A stretch of 21,896 nucleotides of DNA, from positions 1-21,896 of the forward strand of contig DATFMX010000101.1 of assembly GCA_035266685.1 (NCBI GenBank), read 5' to 3'. The position numbers and the translations under genes are program-made. Of the stretch, positions 1 to 7,857 are shown in pieces. The notes beneath the pieces were generated by a model. It did no database searches. It was given only the letters and a program-made list of their open reading frames with translations, and was not told the origin of the DNA. Positions within the stretch are counted from its first letter, which is position 1. Each line of letters begins with the position of its first letter. The DNA is from VRUE01 sp035266685 (GTDB lineage: Bacteria; Actinomycetota; Thermoleophilia; Solirubrobacterales; 70-9).

Positions 1-15
1 CCCGCGCGCCGCAAC

Positions 16-528
16 CTAGATGAACCTCGAGGAGTCGATCCGGCATTCCTTGAAGCCGAAGCTGATCACCGTGTTGTTGGCCTGGTTGTTGTTCTTGTTC
101 AGCTTCACCGCCAACTTCTGCGCCTTGTACTTGTTGCCGGACTTGAGCGACTTGCCGATCAGCCGCAGGAACGTCCCCTCGTTCTTCAGGTAGCCGATCC
201 ACTTGCCGAGCTTGGCCGAGTCGGCCGCCGGCTGCGGCACCCTGGCGATCTGCCCGGTCGACCGGTGGAGCACGCCGGAGGCGCGGATGAAGCGCTTGCC
301 GGCGGGCTTCAGCTTGCCCTTCTTGACCTGATTTTTGACCCCCTTGAGGATCTTCGAGTTCGACTTCGTGTTCGCGGCGCAGATCGGTTCGACCCTGGCG
401 ATGTATTCCGCTCGGGTGAGTTCCGCTTCGCCTTCCGCGGCCAGCGCGACAGGGACGGCTGCGAGCAGCGCCACGACTAGAGCGAGGCCGAGCAACGGCA
501 GCGGCATCTTCTTCACTGAGCTTCCCAC
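16..528 (-). CDS. Small secreted helical protein, function unknown
   Basis: About 170 residues. I prefer the GTG start at 528. On the minus strand a GGAGG (positions 543-539) lies 10 bases upstream of it, and it places a clean signal peptide at the N-terminus: a Lys-Lys pair at residues 6-7, then a hydrophobic core to about residue 28 ending in an ALA-type cleavage site. The ATG at 573 would put about 15 extra polar residues ahead of the signal. The mature part is rich in Lys and Asn and looks all-helical. It has only two cysteines, about residues 50 and 162, near the two ends, which could form one disulfide tying the helices together. I recognise no named family. It lies downstream of the MMPL transporter on the same strand, but the 118-base gap suggests its own promoter. 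The signal peptide is well supported; no function is claimed. Confidence 0.8.
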   Translation of the reverse strand: MGSSVKKMPLPLLGLALVVALLAAVPVALAAEGEAELTRAEYIARVEPICAANTKSNSKILKGVKNQVKKGKLKPAGKRFIRASGVLHRSTGQIARVPQPAADSAKLGKWIGYLKNEGTFLRLIGKSLKSGNKYKAQKLAVKLNKNNNQANNTVISFGFKECRIDSSRFI

Positions 529-646
529 TTGATTCGATCCTCCTGTTTGCTCTGGTTGGCCCGGTGACGGCACAGAGCCCCCAGCCGATCCCCTGTTCTC
601 AACCCTGGTATCAAAAATACACGAGTTCCTATGCCCTGTATGCGTA

Positions 647-3600
647 CTAACCCGCGCGAGAGCCGTGAAGATCGATCTCGGGCAGGATTTTCTCCAGCGG
701 ACGGGGCAGCCACCAGACCCGATCGCCCAGCAGCAGCATCAGCGCCGGCAGGAGGACGATGCGCACGACGGTCGCGTCGAGCAGGACGGCGACGGCGAGG
801 CCGGTTCCGAGCTGGCTGACCGTCGCGATGTCGGCCCCCGCGAAGGCGACGAAGACGGCCATCATGATCGCCGCCGCGCCGGTGATCACCCGCGCCGTCT
901 TCTCCAGCCCGAAGACGATCGCCTCTTTGTTCGAGGAGTTGTTCTCGTGATGCTCGCGCATCCGCATCAGCAGGAAGACCGCGTAGTCGATCGAGAGGCC
1001 GAAGATGATCCCGAAGATCCCCGCAGCGCCGATCGCGTCGACATAGGCATGGCCGCCGAGCGGCCACCCCGCGGGCACATCGAACAGCAGCGTCAGCACG
1101 CCGAAGGCGACCGCCACCGTGACCAGGTTCAGCATCACCGCGATCGCCGCGAGCAGGATCGCCCGCAGGATCACGACGAGGATCAGGAAGGTGGCGAGCG
1201 TGATCACGGCGATCATCACCGGGATCCGTTCGGAGATCACGTTGGTGTAGTCGATCAGTTCGGCCGCCGCGCCGGTGACGCCGGTGGTGGCTCCGGTCGC
1301 CGTCGCGAGCGCGCCGGCGTCGCGCTTCAGCCGGTCGTTGAGCGCGGTCGACCCGGGCGTGTTGAAAGTGTAGCGGGGGATCACGATCATCTGCGCCGCC
1401 TGGCCGTTTTCGAGGTCGACGATCCCGGAGACGCGTTTGCGTTCGCGTTCATGCGCGCCGTCGAGCGTCGAGAGGACGAAGTAGCCGGAGTTGAAGATTC
1501 CCGGGGAGTTGCGCCGCAGGCGGTCTACCTTGCGGTTCACCTTCTTCGCGCTGACCGAGACTTCCACGTGCCCCTTGTGCAGGTTGGTCTGCAGGGGATG
1601 GGAGCGGTGGAATCCTTCGGCGAGCTTCGCTTCGAGCGTGTCGGCGCCGCCGCTCAGCTGGCCCAGGCCGTCGACCAGCTGTGAGGCGCCGCCTTCGAGC
1701 TTGCCCAGCGCGGGCGGCAGCTGGCCGGTCGCGTCGGCGAGCTTCTGCGCCCCATTGTGCAGTTTGTCGGTGCCGCCGACCAGCTTTTCCTGCCCGTTGT
1801 GCAGCCGCTCCGCTTCGCCGCTCAGCCGCTGTGCGTCGTTGCGGGCGATCGCCATCGCTTCGACCAGGTGTTCGGCTTCGCGCAGCTGCGGTTGCAGGCC
1901 GGGGTCGGCGGCGGCCTTCTTCTTCAGTTCCGCCCGCAGCGACCGCGCGGTCTCCAGGCCACGGTCCTTGACCGTGTTGAGCACGCTTTCAGAGCCGCTC
2001 TGCACCGAGTAGGCCCCGACCTCGGCGGTCCGCTGCCCTTCGGCGAGCTTCCCCGATCCCGCGGCAAGCCTGCCGAGCGCGTCCACCGCCTTGGAAGCCC
2101 CGGACGCCAGCTTGGAGATCCCGCCTTCGAGCTGTTCGGCCCCGTCGCCCGCCTGGCCGGTGCCGTTGGCGAGCAGGCCGGCGCCGTAGCTCGCCCTCGA
2201 GATCCCCGAGCGCAGCTTGCGCACCCCGTTGGTGGCGACGCCGAGTTTTTCGCCCAGCGTCGTCAGCTGTTCGGGGTCGGCTTCGCCCCGTCCGGCGAGC
2301 AGGTCGTTGCCCGTCTTCTGCAGCGGTTTGACCTGCTTGCGAATCTGGGCGGGACCGATCACGGCCTGCACGCCGGGGTCGGCGGCGATCCGGTGCTGCC
2401 AGCGGGTCAGCGCCGCGAGGCTCTGCCGTTCGGTGATCGGCCCCTTGTTGGAGACGGCGACGAGGACGAAGGGCGCTTCCCAGCCGGGGCCGATCGCGCC
2501 GGCGATCAGCTCGGCTTCCTTGCGCGCCTGGTTGGAGGTCGGCAGCTGCTGGGCGCTGGGCGGCCCCGTTTTCAGCGCCAGCACCGGCGCCGCCAGGAGG
2601 AGGACGACGACGCCGATCAGGATCGCCGCGAGCAGCGGCCGGCTGAGCGCCCCGCGGACCAGCGCCATCACGCCTTCGCCGCCGCCGTTGCCGCCGATCC
2701 GCCAGCGGTTGACGTTGTGGCCGGTGAGGACGAGCAGCGCCGGGCCGATCAGGGCGGCGACGAGGACGCTGATCGCGGTGACGATGATCGCCGTGCCCGC
2801 CAGCGAGAGCAGCAGGTTGCCCGGCATCACGAACAGCGTCACCAGCATCGCCAGGAAGAGGGTCGAGCCGGCGAAGGCGGTCGTGCGCCCGGCGGTGCGG
2901 CGGGTCATCCGCGCCGCCTCCGCCGGACTGGAGCCGGCGTCGAGCTCCTCGCGGAAGCGCGAGACCATCAGCAGGGCGTAGTCGACGCCGAGCGCCAGGC
3001 CCATCATCGAGCAGACCGTGAGCGCGAAGCCGTCGATCGCGACCCAGTGGGCGGCGATCGCCAGCACGCCCCGCGAGGTGATCACCGCGACCCCGCCGAA
3101 GGCGAGCGGGATCGCCGCCGCGATCGGCGAGCGGAAGACCAGCAGCAGGACCAGCAGCAGGAAGGGGATCGCGATCAGCTCGGCCATGTCGGTCGAGTGG
3201 ACGGCCTCGTCGATCAGCGCCCGCGAGAGGCTCGCGTAGCCGGTCTCGGCGGCGCTCACCGGCGGCTTGATCTGCTCTTCCAGCGTGCGGTCGAGATAGG
3301 GGACCGTCGTTTTCACCGCTTCGTCGGCGCTGGTGTGGAAGTCGACCAGGATCAGCGCCTTGCGCGGGCTCGGCCGCAGGTTGCCGACGCTGCCCTTGTC
3401 CCAGGGCGAGACGGTGGTCACATCCGGGTCGGTGCGCAGCTTGCGGATCAGCGCCGGGCCCTGGCGGTCCAGGTCTCGCGCCGGGCCCTGGAGGAGGATC
3501 GCGAACGGCGCGGTGTCGCCGAAGTAGCGGTGGACCAGATCACCGGCGCGCCCCGAGTCGGTGCCGGGGACGTTGAGCGAGGTGGGCCGCAGCTGGTCCT

Positions 3601-3718
3601 CGACTCCCTGACCGACGATGCCGAGCACGACGATCGCGACGAGGGCGGCCACGAGCACGGCCTTAGGATGCCGCAATGAGAGCGGCCACCGCCTTTCCTC
3701 CCCTCGGCGAGTAAACAC
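647..3718 (-). CDS. MMPL/RND-family transporter with long helical insert (MMPL1)
   Basis: 1023-residue membrane transporter of the MMPL family, proton-driven pumps that export lipids or other hydrophobic molecules. There are two membrane halves. TM1 is at about residues 20-37, a five-helix block at about 180-335, one helix at about 362-382 and the second block at about 832-1000. Each half has the Asp-Tyr pair expected of the proton relay: D246-Y247 in GVDYALLMVSR and D911-Y912 in GLSIDYAVFLL. The second extracytoplasmic loop is enlarged (about 500-705) into helical repeats with Gly every 7 or so residues. It is a paralogue of the transporter at 11831-15058, with about four in five residues identical over the last 100. 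The GTG start at 3718 has no Shine-Dalgarno and sits just after a TATAAG box, suggesting a leaderless mRNA. The substrate cannot be read from sequence. Confidence 0.93.
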   Translation of the reverse strand: MFTRRGEERRWPLSLRHPKAVLVAALVAIVVLGIVGQGVEDQLRPTSLNVPGTDSGRAGDLVHRYFGDTAPFAILLQGPARDLDRQGPALIRKLRTDPDVTTVSPWDKGSVGNLRPSPRKALILVDFHTSADEAVKTTVPYLDRTLEEQIKPPVSAAETGYASLSRALIDEAVHSTDMAELIAIPFLLLVLLLVFRSPIAAAIPLAFGGVAVITSRGVLAIAAHWVAIDGFALTVCSMMGLALGVDYALLMVSRFREELDAGSSPAEAARMTRRTAGRTTAFAGSTLFLAMLVTLFVMPGNLLLSLAGTAIIVTAISVLVAALIGPALLVLTGHNVNRWRIGGNGGGEGVMALVRGALSRPLLAAILIGVVVLLLAAPVLALKTGPPSAQQLPTSNQARKEAELIAGAIGPGWEAPFVLVAVSNKGPITERQSLAALTRWQHRIAADPGVQAVIGPAQIRKQVKPLQKTGNDLLAGRGEADPEQLTTLGEKLGVATNGVRKLRSGISRASYGAGLLANGTGQAGDGAEQLEGGISKLASGASKAVDALGRLAAGSGKLAEGQRTAEVGAYSVQSGSESVLNTVKDRGLETARSLRAELKKKAAADPGLQPQLREAEHLVEAMAIARNDAQRLSGEAERLHNGQEKLVGGTDKLHNGAQKLADATGQLPPALGKLEGGASQLVDGLGQLSGGADTLEAKLAEGFHRSHPLQTNLHKGHVEVSVSAKKVNRKVDRLRRNSPGIFNSGYFVLSTLDGAHERERKRVSGIVDLENGQAAQMIVIPRYTFNTPGSTALNDRLKRDAGALATATGATTGVTGAAAELIDYTNVISERIPVMIAVITLATFLILVVILRAILLAAIAVMLNLVTVAVAFGVLTLLFDVPAGWPLGGHAYVDAIGAAGIFGIIFGLSIDYAVFLLMRMREHHENNSSNKEAIVFGLEKTARVITGAAAIMMAVFVAFAGADIATVSQLGTGLAVAVLLDATVVRIVLLPALMLLLGDRVWWLPRPLEKILPEIDLHGSRAG

Positions 3719-3726
3719 GCAGAGTG

Positions 3727-3735
3727 CTTATACCA
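3727..3735 (-). promoter_or_regulatory. Extended -10 promoter for MMPL1, probably leaderless
   Basis: Read on the minus strand this is TGG-TATAAG, a good extended -10 (TGN plus a hexamer matching TATAAT at 5 of 6). The GTG start of MMPL1 at 3718 begins 8 bases after the hexamer, which is where transcription should start. No convincing -35 is visible 16-18 bases upstream. The rest of the 149-base divergent gap (3719-3867) shows nothing else I can name. It must also hold the promoter of the respiratory operon, for which I see no clear boxes. Confidence 0.5.
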
Positions 3736-3867
3736 GCCCGTGGACGGCTGCGGTCCCGCCGGTTAACTCCTTGTACGCAAACGGCCAGGTTCCAGGGCCG
3801 CCGCGAGCCCACGACTTCGCGGTCGCCGCCGAGCCAATAAACTCCCCGGCCGTTGCACGACGCGTAG

Positions 3868-4551
3868 ATGGCTGACGAAGCGGACAAGCGAAACGGGACC
3901 GAGGGCGCGAGCCCGGCGGAGCGGCTACAGCCCGACCCGCCCGGCTACTTCGAGGGCGAGTCGATGACCCGCCGCCGGGCCTTCACGGTCGCGGCGCAGG
4001 GGCTCGGCGGGATCGCCGGCGCGGCGATCGTCCTGCCCGCTGTCGGCTTTGCCGTCGCGCCGATCTTCCACCGCGGCAAAGAGCGCTGGGAGGCGGTCGG
4101 CCCGGTCGGCGACTTCGTCGAGGACACCTACCGCCAGGTCGTCTTCACCGAAACCGTCGGCATCGGCGACGCCGGCAAGGTCACCGCCTACGTGCGCAAG
4201 AGCTCCAAGCAGCTCGGCGAAAAGCCGGGCGAGATCGTCGCCGTCTCCAACCGCTGCGCCCACCTCGGCTGCCCGGTGCGCTTCGTCGAGGCGGCGGGCA
4301 ACTTCATCTGCCCCTGCCACGGCGGCGTCTACGACTTCCAGGGCAAGCGGATCGGCGGCCCCCCGGTGCGCCCGCTCGACCAGTTCCAGGCCCGCGTCCG
4401 CAACGGACAGGTCGAGCTCGGCCCGCGCTACAGCGTCACCTCGCAGCTCGAACCGGTGCGGGCCCGCGACCCCGGCGAGTTCACCGGCGGCGTCTGGGAA
4501 TATCTCTACCCGCCCCGTCCGTCCACCTTCCCACCGCCGAGCGGCGGCTAG
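3868..4551 (+). CDS. qcrA: Rieske 2Fe-2S protein of menaquinol:cytochrome c reductase
   Basis: 227 residues. Rieske subunit of a bc-type complex, passing one electron from menaquinol at the Qo site to cytochrome c on the outer face of the membrane. Box I is CAHLGC at residues 130-135 and box II is CPCHGG at 148-153. By family rules C130, H132, C148 and H151 bind the cluster, and C135-C150 form the stabilising disulfide. A twin-arginine motif (TRRRAF, about 34-39) precedes one hydrophobic segment (about 45-66), so Tat-dependent insertion with a retained anchor is expected; tatA and tatC lie 4 kb downstream. The single anchor is unlike the three-helix QcrA of mycobacteria. It is the first gene of the cluster, 4 bases before qcrB. 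No Shine-Dalgarno is seen before the ATG. Confidence 0.96.
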   Translation: MADEADKRNGTEGASPAERLQPDPPGYFEGESMTRRRAFTVAAQGLGGIAGAAIVLPAVGFAVAPIFHRGKERWEAVGPVGDFVEDTYRQVVFTETVGIGDAGKVTAYVRKSSKQLGEKPGEIVAVSNRCAHLGCPVRFVEAAGNFICPCHGGVYDFQGKRIGGPPVRPLDQFQARVRNGQVELGPRYSVTSQLEPVRARDPGEFTGGVWEYLYPPRPSTFPPPSGG

Positions 4552-4555
4552 CTAG

Positions 4556-5452
4556 ATGAAACTCGACTCGCTGATACCCGCTCCGCTGCGCAAACCGGCC
4601 AAGCCCGGCGAGGGCAACGGCGCCACGGCCCCGGCTCCGGCCGACCTGAAGACGGCGCCGCCGGAGCGACCCTCCGACGCGGCGCGACTCGGCGAGCGGG
4701 CGAAGGAAGCGCCCTCCGACGTCCTCGCCTGGGTCGACCAGCGCACCGCCGCCAGCGGCTTCCTCACCGGGATGCTCTTCCGCAAGGTCCCGAAGGGCAC
4801 CAACTGGTTCTACACGCTCGGCTCGGCGACGCTCTTCGCCTTCATCGTGCAGGCGACGACCGGCGTCTTCCTGGCGATGTTCTACACGCCGTCGACCACC
4901 CAGGCCTACGCCTCGATCTCCCACATCAACAACGACGTCTTCCTCGGCCAGTTCGTGCATGGCATGCACAAGTGGGGATCGAGCGTGATGGTGATCCTGG
5001 TCTTCCTGCACATGGGGCGGACCTTCTTCTTCGGCGCTTACAAGTACCCGCGCGAGCTCAACTGGGTGATCGGCGTCGTGCTGCTGATCCTGACGATGAC
5101 GATGGCCTTCACCGGCTACCTGCTGCCCTTCGACCAGCGTTCCTTCTGGGCCTCGGTCGTCGGCATCAACATCAACGGCACCGGGCCCGTCGTCGGCCCC
5201 TACCTGAGCGACTTCCTGCGCGCCGGGCCGGAGCTCGGCGCGACGACGCTGTCGCGCTTCTACGCGATCCACATGCTGCTCGTGCCGGGGGCGATCATCG
5301 CCCTGATCGGCGCCCACATGTATCTGGTCGTCAAGCTCGGCACCACGGCGCCCCCCTGGGTACACGCGAAGAAGCCGAAGAACGCCGAACCGGTCGCGCC
5401 GCTCGAAGCGGGCGTCGAGGGCAACGGCAACGGCGCGGGGCCGAGGTCATGA
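4556..5452 (+). CDS. qcrB: Cytochrome b6-like subunit of split bc complex
   Basis: 298 residues; the N-terminal (b6-like, four-helix) half of cytochrome b, which carries both b hemes and part of the quinone sites. Ligand candidates are H138 and H152 (14 apart, helix B) and H239 and H254 (15 apart, helix D), the b6/Bacillus spacing. About 60 residues of Ala/Pro-rich, probably disordered N-terminus and a Gly/Asn-rich tail make it longer than the roughly 220-residue b6 proteins. The FYCLGG position, whose Cys holds heme c-i in b6f and Bacillus complexes, reads FYTLGS (T87), and the whole protein has no cysteine. It starts 4 bases after qcrA and its stop overlaps the qcrC start (ATGA). Confident as split cytochrome b. 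Confidence 0.96.
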   Translation: MKLDSLIPAPLRKPAKPGEGNGATAPAPADLKTAPPERPSDAARLGERAKEAPSDVLAWVDQRTAASGFLTGMLFRKVPKGTNWFYTLGSATLFAFIVQATTGVFLAMFYTPSTTQAYASISHINNDVFLGQFVHGMHKWGSSVMVILVFLHMGRTFFFGAYKYPRELNWVIGVVLLILTMTMAFTGYLLPFDQRSFWASVVGININGTGPVVGPYLSDFLRAGPELGATTLSRFYAIHMLLVPGAIIALIGAHMYLVVKLGTTAPPWVHAKKPKNAEPVAPLEAGVEGNGNGAGPRS

Positions 5453-6150
5453 AGGCTTTCGACAAACAGGCATACCTCGAGGAGTACGAGCTGCTGAAGA
5501 AGAAGGGCAAGCCCTTCTTCCCCTACGCGGTGCTCAAGGACTCGGCGATGGCGCTGCTCGTCGTCGGCGTGATCGTCGCGATGTCGATCATCTTCGGCGC
5601 CGAGCAGGGGCCGAAGGCCGACCCGACGTCGACCACCTACGTGCCCCGCCCCGAGTGGTACTTCTTCTTCCTCTTCGAGCTTCTGCGCGTGCTCAAACCG
5701 CCGGAGCTGGTCCCGATCGCGACGATCGGCATCCCGACGATCTGCATGGTGCTGCTGCTCCTGCTGCCGTTCTACGACCGCGGCCCGGAGCGCAACCCCG
5801 CTCGCCGGCCGATCGCCACGACGGCCGGCCTGCTGACGATCGTCGCGATGGCCTATCTGACCTACGCGGGCGCGGTCGCCGGCTCGCCGACGCAGATCGA
5901 CATGGAGGTTGCGCCCCAGTACGAGGCCGGCAAGGAGGTGGTCGCCGGATCCGGCTGCCTGGCCTGCCACAAGCTGGGCGAGAACGGCAACAACGGGCCG
6001 GGCCCGGAGCTGACGCACATCGCCCAGCGCATCCCGCGGGCGGCGATCGTCCGCTCGGTCAAGATCGGACCGGGGATCATGCCGTCGTTCCGCAACCTGC
6101 CGCCGAAAAAGCTCAACGAGCTGGCAGATTTCCTCTCCTCGCTCGACTAA
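5449..6150 (+). CDS. qcrC: Subunit IV-cytochrome c fusion of split bc complex
   Basis: 233 residues. The N-terminal part is the C-terminal portion of cytochrome b (subunit IV), with membrane helices at about 33-50, 86-107 and 121-145. It carries the Qo-site PEWY motif at 68-71. A mono-heme cytochrome c domain follows: CLACH at 170-174 binds heme c, and M211 in GIMPSF is the likely sixth ligand. This b/c fusion is the arrangement of Bacillus QcrC. The diheme QcrC and unsplit QcrB of mycobacteria are different. I chose the ATG at 5449 because it overlaps the qcrB stop as ATGA and opens with the conserved subunit IV N-terminus. An upstream ATG at 4972 lies inside qcrB in another frame and gives an implausible Arg/Pro-rich leader. 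Confidence 0.95.
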   Translation: MKAFDKQAYLEEYELLKKKGKPFFPYAVLKDSAMALLVVGVIVAMSIIFGAEQGPKADPTSTTYVPRPEWYFFFLFELLRVLKPPELVPIATIGIPTICMVLLLLLPFYDRGPERNPARRPIATTAGLLTIVAMAYLTYAGAVAGSPTQIDMEVAPQYEAGKEVVAGSGCLACHKLGENGNNGPGPELTHIAQRIPRAAIVRSVKIGPGIMPSFRNLPPKKLNELADFLSSLD

Positions 6151-6168
6151 GTTGCCAGACTGGGTCCG

Positions 6169-6897
6169 ATGACGGACACGGCGCAGCCGCAGCGGGGAAC
6201 CGCCGATTTTTCTCAGCAGGTTCAGGGCATGTTCGATCGGGTGGCGGGCCGGTACGACCTGTTGAACTCGCTGATGAGCGCCGGCCTGCATCACCGCTGG
6301 CGCGAGCGAGCCGCGGATGTTGCGGCGCCGGAGTCGGACGCTTCGATCCTCGACGTCTGCTGCGGGACCGGCGACCTGGCCTTCGAGCTGGCCCGTCGGA
6401 TGTCGCCCGACGGCCACGTGATCGGCTGCGACTTCTCTGAGCCGATGTTGGATCTGGCCCGCGAGAAGGCGAAGCGACAGGGTCTCGATCGGGTCCGCTT
6501 CGAGTGGGCCGACGCGCTCAGCCTGCCCTACGACGCCGGCCGCTTCGACACGGTGACGGTCGGTTTCGGCCTGCGGAACTTCGCCGACTGGGACAAAGGC
6601 CTCCGCGAGATGGCCCGCGTCCTCAAGCCGAGCGGCAATCTCGTAATTCTCGAGTTCACCAAGCCGACCCGGCCGCCTTTCTCGACCTTCTACTCGCTCT
6701 GGTTCGATCGGCTGGCTCCGGTTCTCGGCAAGCTGTCGGACAATCCCGACGCCTACGGCTACCTGACCGAGTCGCTGAACACGTTCCCCGGCCCACGCGG
6801 CCTGGCGGAGAAGATGGACGCCGCCGGGCTGCAGCAGATCCGCTACAGGGTCCTGGCCGGGGGAATCGTCACCGTCCACAGCGGCACCCGGGAGTGA
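6169..6897 (+). CDS. menG: Demethylmenaquinone methyltransferase (UbiE/MenG)
   Basis: 242 residues. SAM-dependent C-methyltransferase that methylates demethylmenaquinone to menaquinone, the last step of the pathway; it acts in the cytosol at the membrane face. Family marks are MFDRVAGRYDLLN at 21-33, the SAM-binding loop LDVCCGTGDLA at 61-71, the acidic CDFS at 87-90, VGFGLRNF at 131-138 and RVLKPSGNLVILEF at 150-163. Length is normal for the family. It begins 18 bases after qcrC, and its TGA overlaps the GTG of the polyprenyl synthase, so it is probably co-transcribed with both. No ubiquinone genes are seen, and the polyprenyl synthase beside it also fits a menaquinone role (inference). Confidence 0.93.
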   Translation: MTDTAQPQRGTADFSQQVQGMFDRVAGRYDLLNSLMSAGLHHRWRERAADVAAPESDASILDVCCGTGDLAFELARRMSPDGHVIGCDFSEPMLDLAREKAKRQGLDRVRFEWADALSLPYDAGRFDTVTVGFGLRNFADWDKGLREMARVLKPSGNLVILEFTKPTRPPFSTFYSLWFDRLAPVLGKLSDNPDAYGYLTESLNTFPGPRGLAEKMDAAGLQQIRYRVLAGGIVTVHSGTRE

Positions 6898-7853
6898 CCC
6901 GCCACTCCGCCGTGCCGCCGCCGGTCACGGCGGTGCTCGACGCCTCCAGTCGCTGGCTCCCGGCACGCCTCGGGGAGGTGGAGGAGACGCTGCGCGAGCA
7001 GGGAGGCGGCCACGGCGAGGCGCTGGCGGCCGATGCGGCGATGACGCTCGAGGCCGGCGGCAAGCGCCTGCGGCCGATGCTGGTGCTGCTCTGCGCCGGC
7101 GAAGGCGCCGATGACGGGGTGGTGCGGGCGGCGGCTGCGATCGAGCTGATCCACATGGCGACCCTGGTCCATGACGATGTGCTCGACGCGGCGCCGCTGC
7201 GCCGCGGCCGGCCGACCGTCGCGGCGACCGCGGGACGCGAGCGGGCGACCGCGACCGGTGACCTGCTCTTCTCGCGTGCCTTCGCCCTGCTCGCCGCAGC
7301 CGGCGACCTGCGCTCGATCGAGCTGCTCTCCGCCGCCTCGGTCGCCCTCGCCCGCGGCGAGCTGGCGCAGCGGCAGGACGCCTACGACAGCTCGATCGGC
7401 GAGCAGCGCTACCTGGAGCGCTGCCGGCTGAAGACCGCGGCGCTGTTCGAGTGCGCCTGCCTGCTCGGTCAGGACGACGAGTCGCTGGGCGCCTTCGGCG
7501 CCTCGATCGGGCTCGCCTTCCAGCTGCTCGATGATGTGCTGGACGTCTCCGGGCCCCCCGAGCGCACCGGCAAGGCGCGCGGCACCGACCTGCTCGACGG
7601 CACGGTCACCCTGCCGCTGATCCTCGCCGCGGAGCGCGACGCGGGGATCCGCGAGACGGATCTGCGCTCGCTGGACCCCGCCGCGGCCGAGTCGCTCTGC
7701 GAGCGGATCGAGGCGACCGGGGCGCTGCGCCAGGTCCGCTCGCGGGCGCTGGAGATGGTCGCCGAAGGCAAGCGCCGGCTCGCCGGGCTCGGCGCCGAGC
7801 GCCGCCGACTCTTCGACCTCGTCGCCGACGGGGTCGTACAGCGCTACAGCTGA
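6894..7853 (+). CDS. Long-chain polyprenyl diphosphate synthase, probably for menaquinone tail
   Basis: 319 residues from the GTG at 6894, which overlaps the menG stop (GTGA); reading upstream in this frame gives only Arg-rich antisense-like sequence. Trans-prenyltransferase that adds isopentenyl diphosphate units to an allylic diphosphate. GGKRLRP is at 55-61, the first Asp-rich motif DDVLD at 94-98 followed by RRGRPT (103-108), GDLLFSRAF at 122-130, and the second Asp-rich motif in FQLLDDVLD at 209-217. Both Asp-rich motifs are intact, so an active enzyme is expected. Product chain length cannot be read safely, but the neighbours (menaquinone methyltransferase and menaquinol oxidase complex) favour the menaquinone side chain. 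A heptaprenyl or octaprenyl synthase subunit or a GGPP synthase are alternatives. It ends 4 bases before a convergent gene. Confidence 0.92.
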   Translation: MTRHSAVPPPVTAVLDASSRWLPARLGEVEETLREQGGGHGEALAADAAMTLEAGGKRLRPMLVLLCAGEGADDGVVRAAAAIELIHMATLVHDDVLDAAPLRRGRPTVAATAGRERATATGDLLFSRAFALLAAAGDLRSIELLSAASVALARGELAQRQDAYDSSIGEQRYLERCRLKTAALFECACLLGQDDESLGAFGASIGLAFQLLDDVLDVSGPPERTGKARGTDLLDGTVTLPLILAAERDAGIRETDLRSLDPAAAESLCERIEATGALRQVRSRALEMVAEGKRRLAGLGAERRRLFDLVADGVVQRYS

Positions 7854-7857
7854 GGGG

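Noticed and set aside
1757..3679. 640-codon open frame on the plus strand opposite MMPL1
   Set aside because: Its translation is Arg/Asp/Gln/His-rich with no domain, the usual product of reading a GC-rich membrane-protein gene backwards. MMPL1 on the other strand has full family motifs.
4972..5448. Upstream extension of qcrC to an ATG at 4972
   Set aside because: It lies wholly inside qcrB in another frame and encodes an Arg-rich leader. The ATG at 5449 has the ATGA overlap and the subunit IV N-terminus.
5260..6879. 539-codon open frame on the minus strand across qcrC and menG
   Set aside because: Low-complexity Arg/Glu/Ala sequence that lies opposite two genes with clear catalytic and heme motifs.
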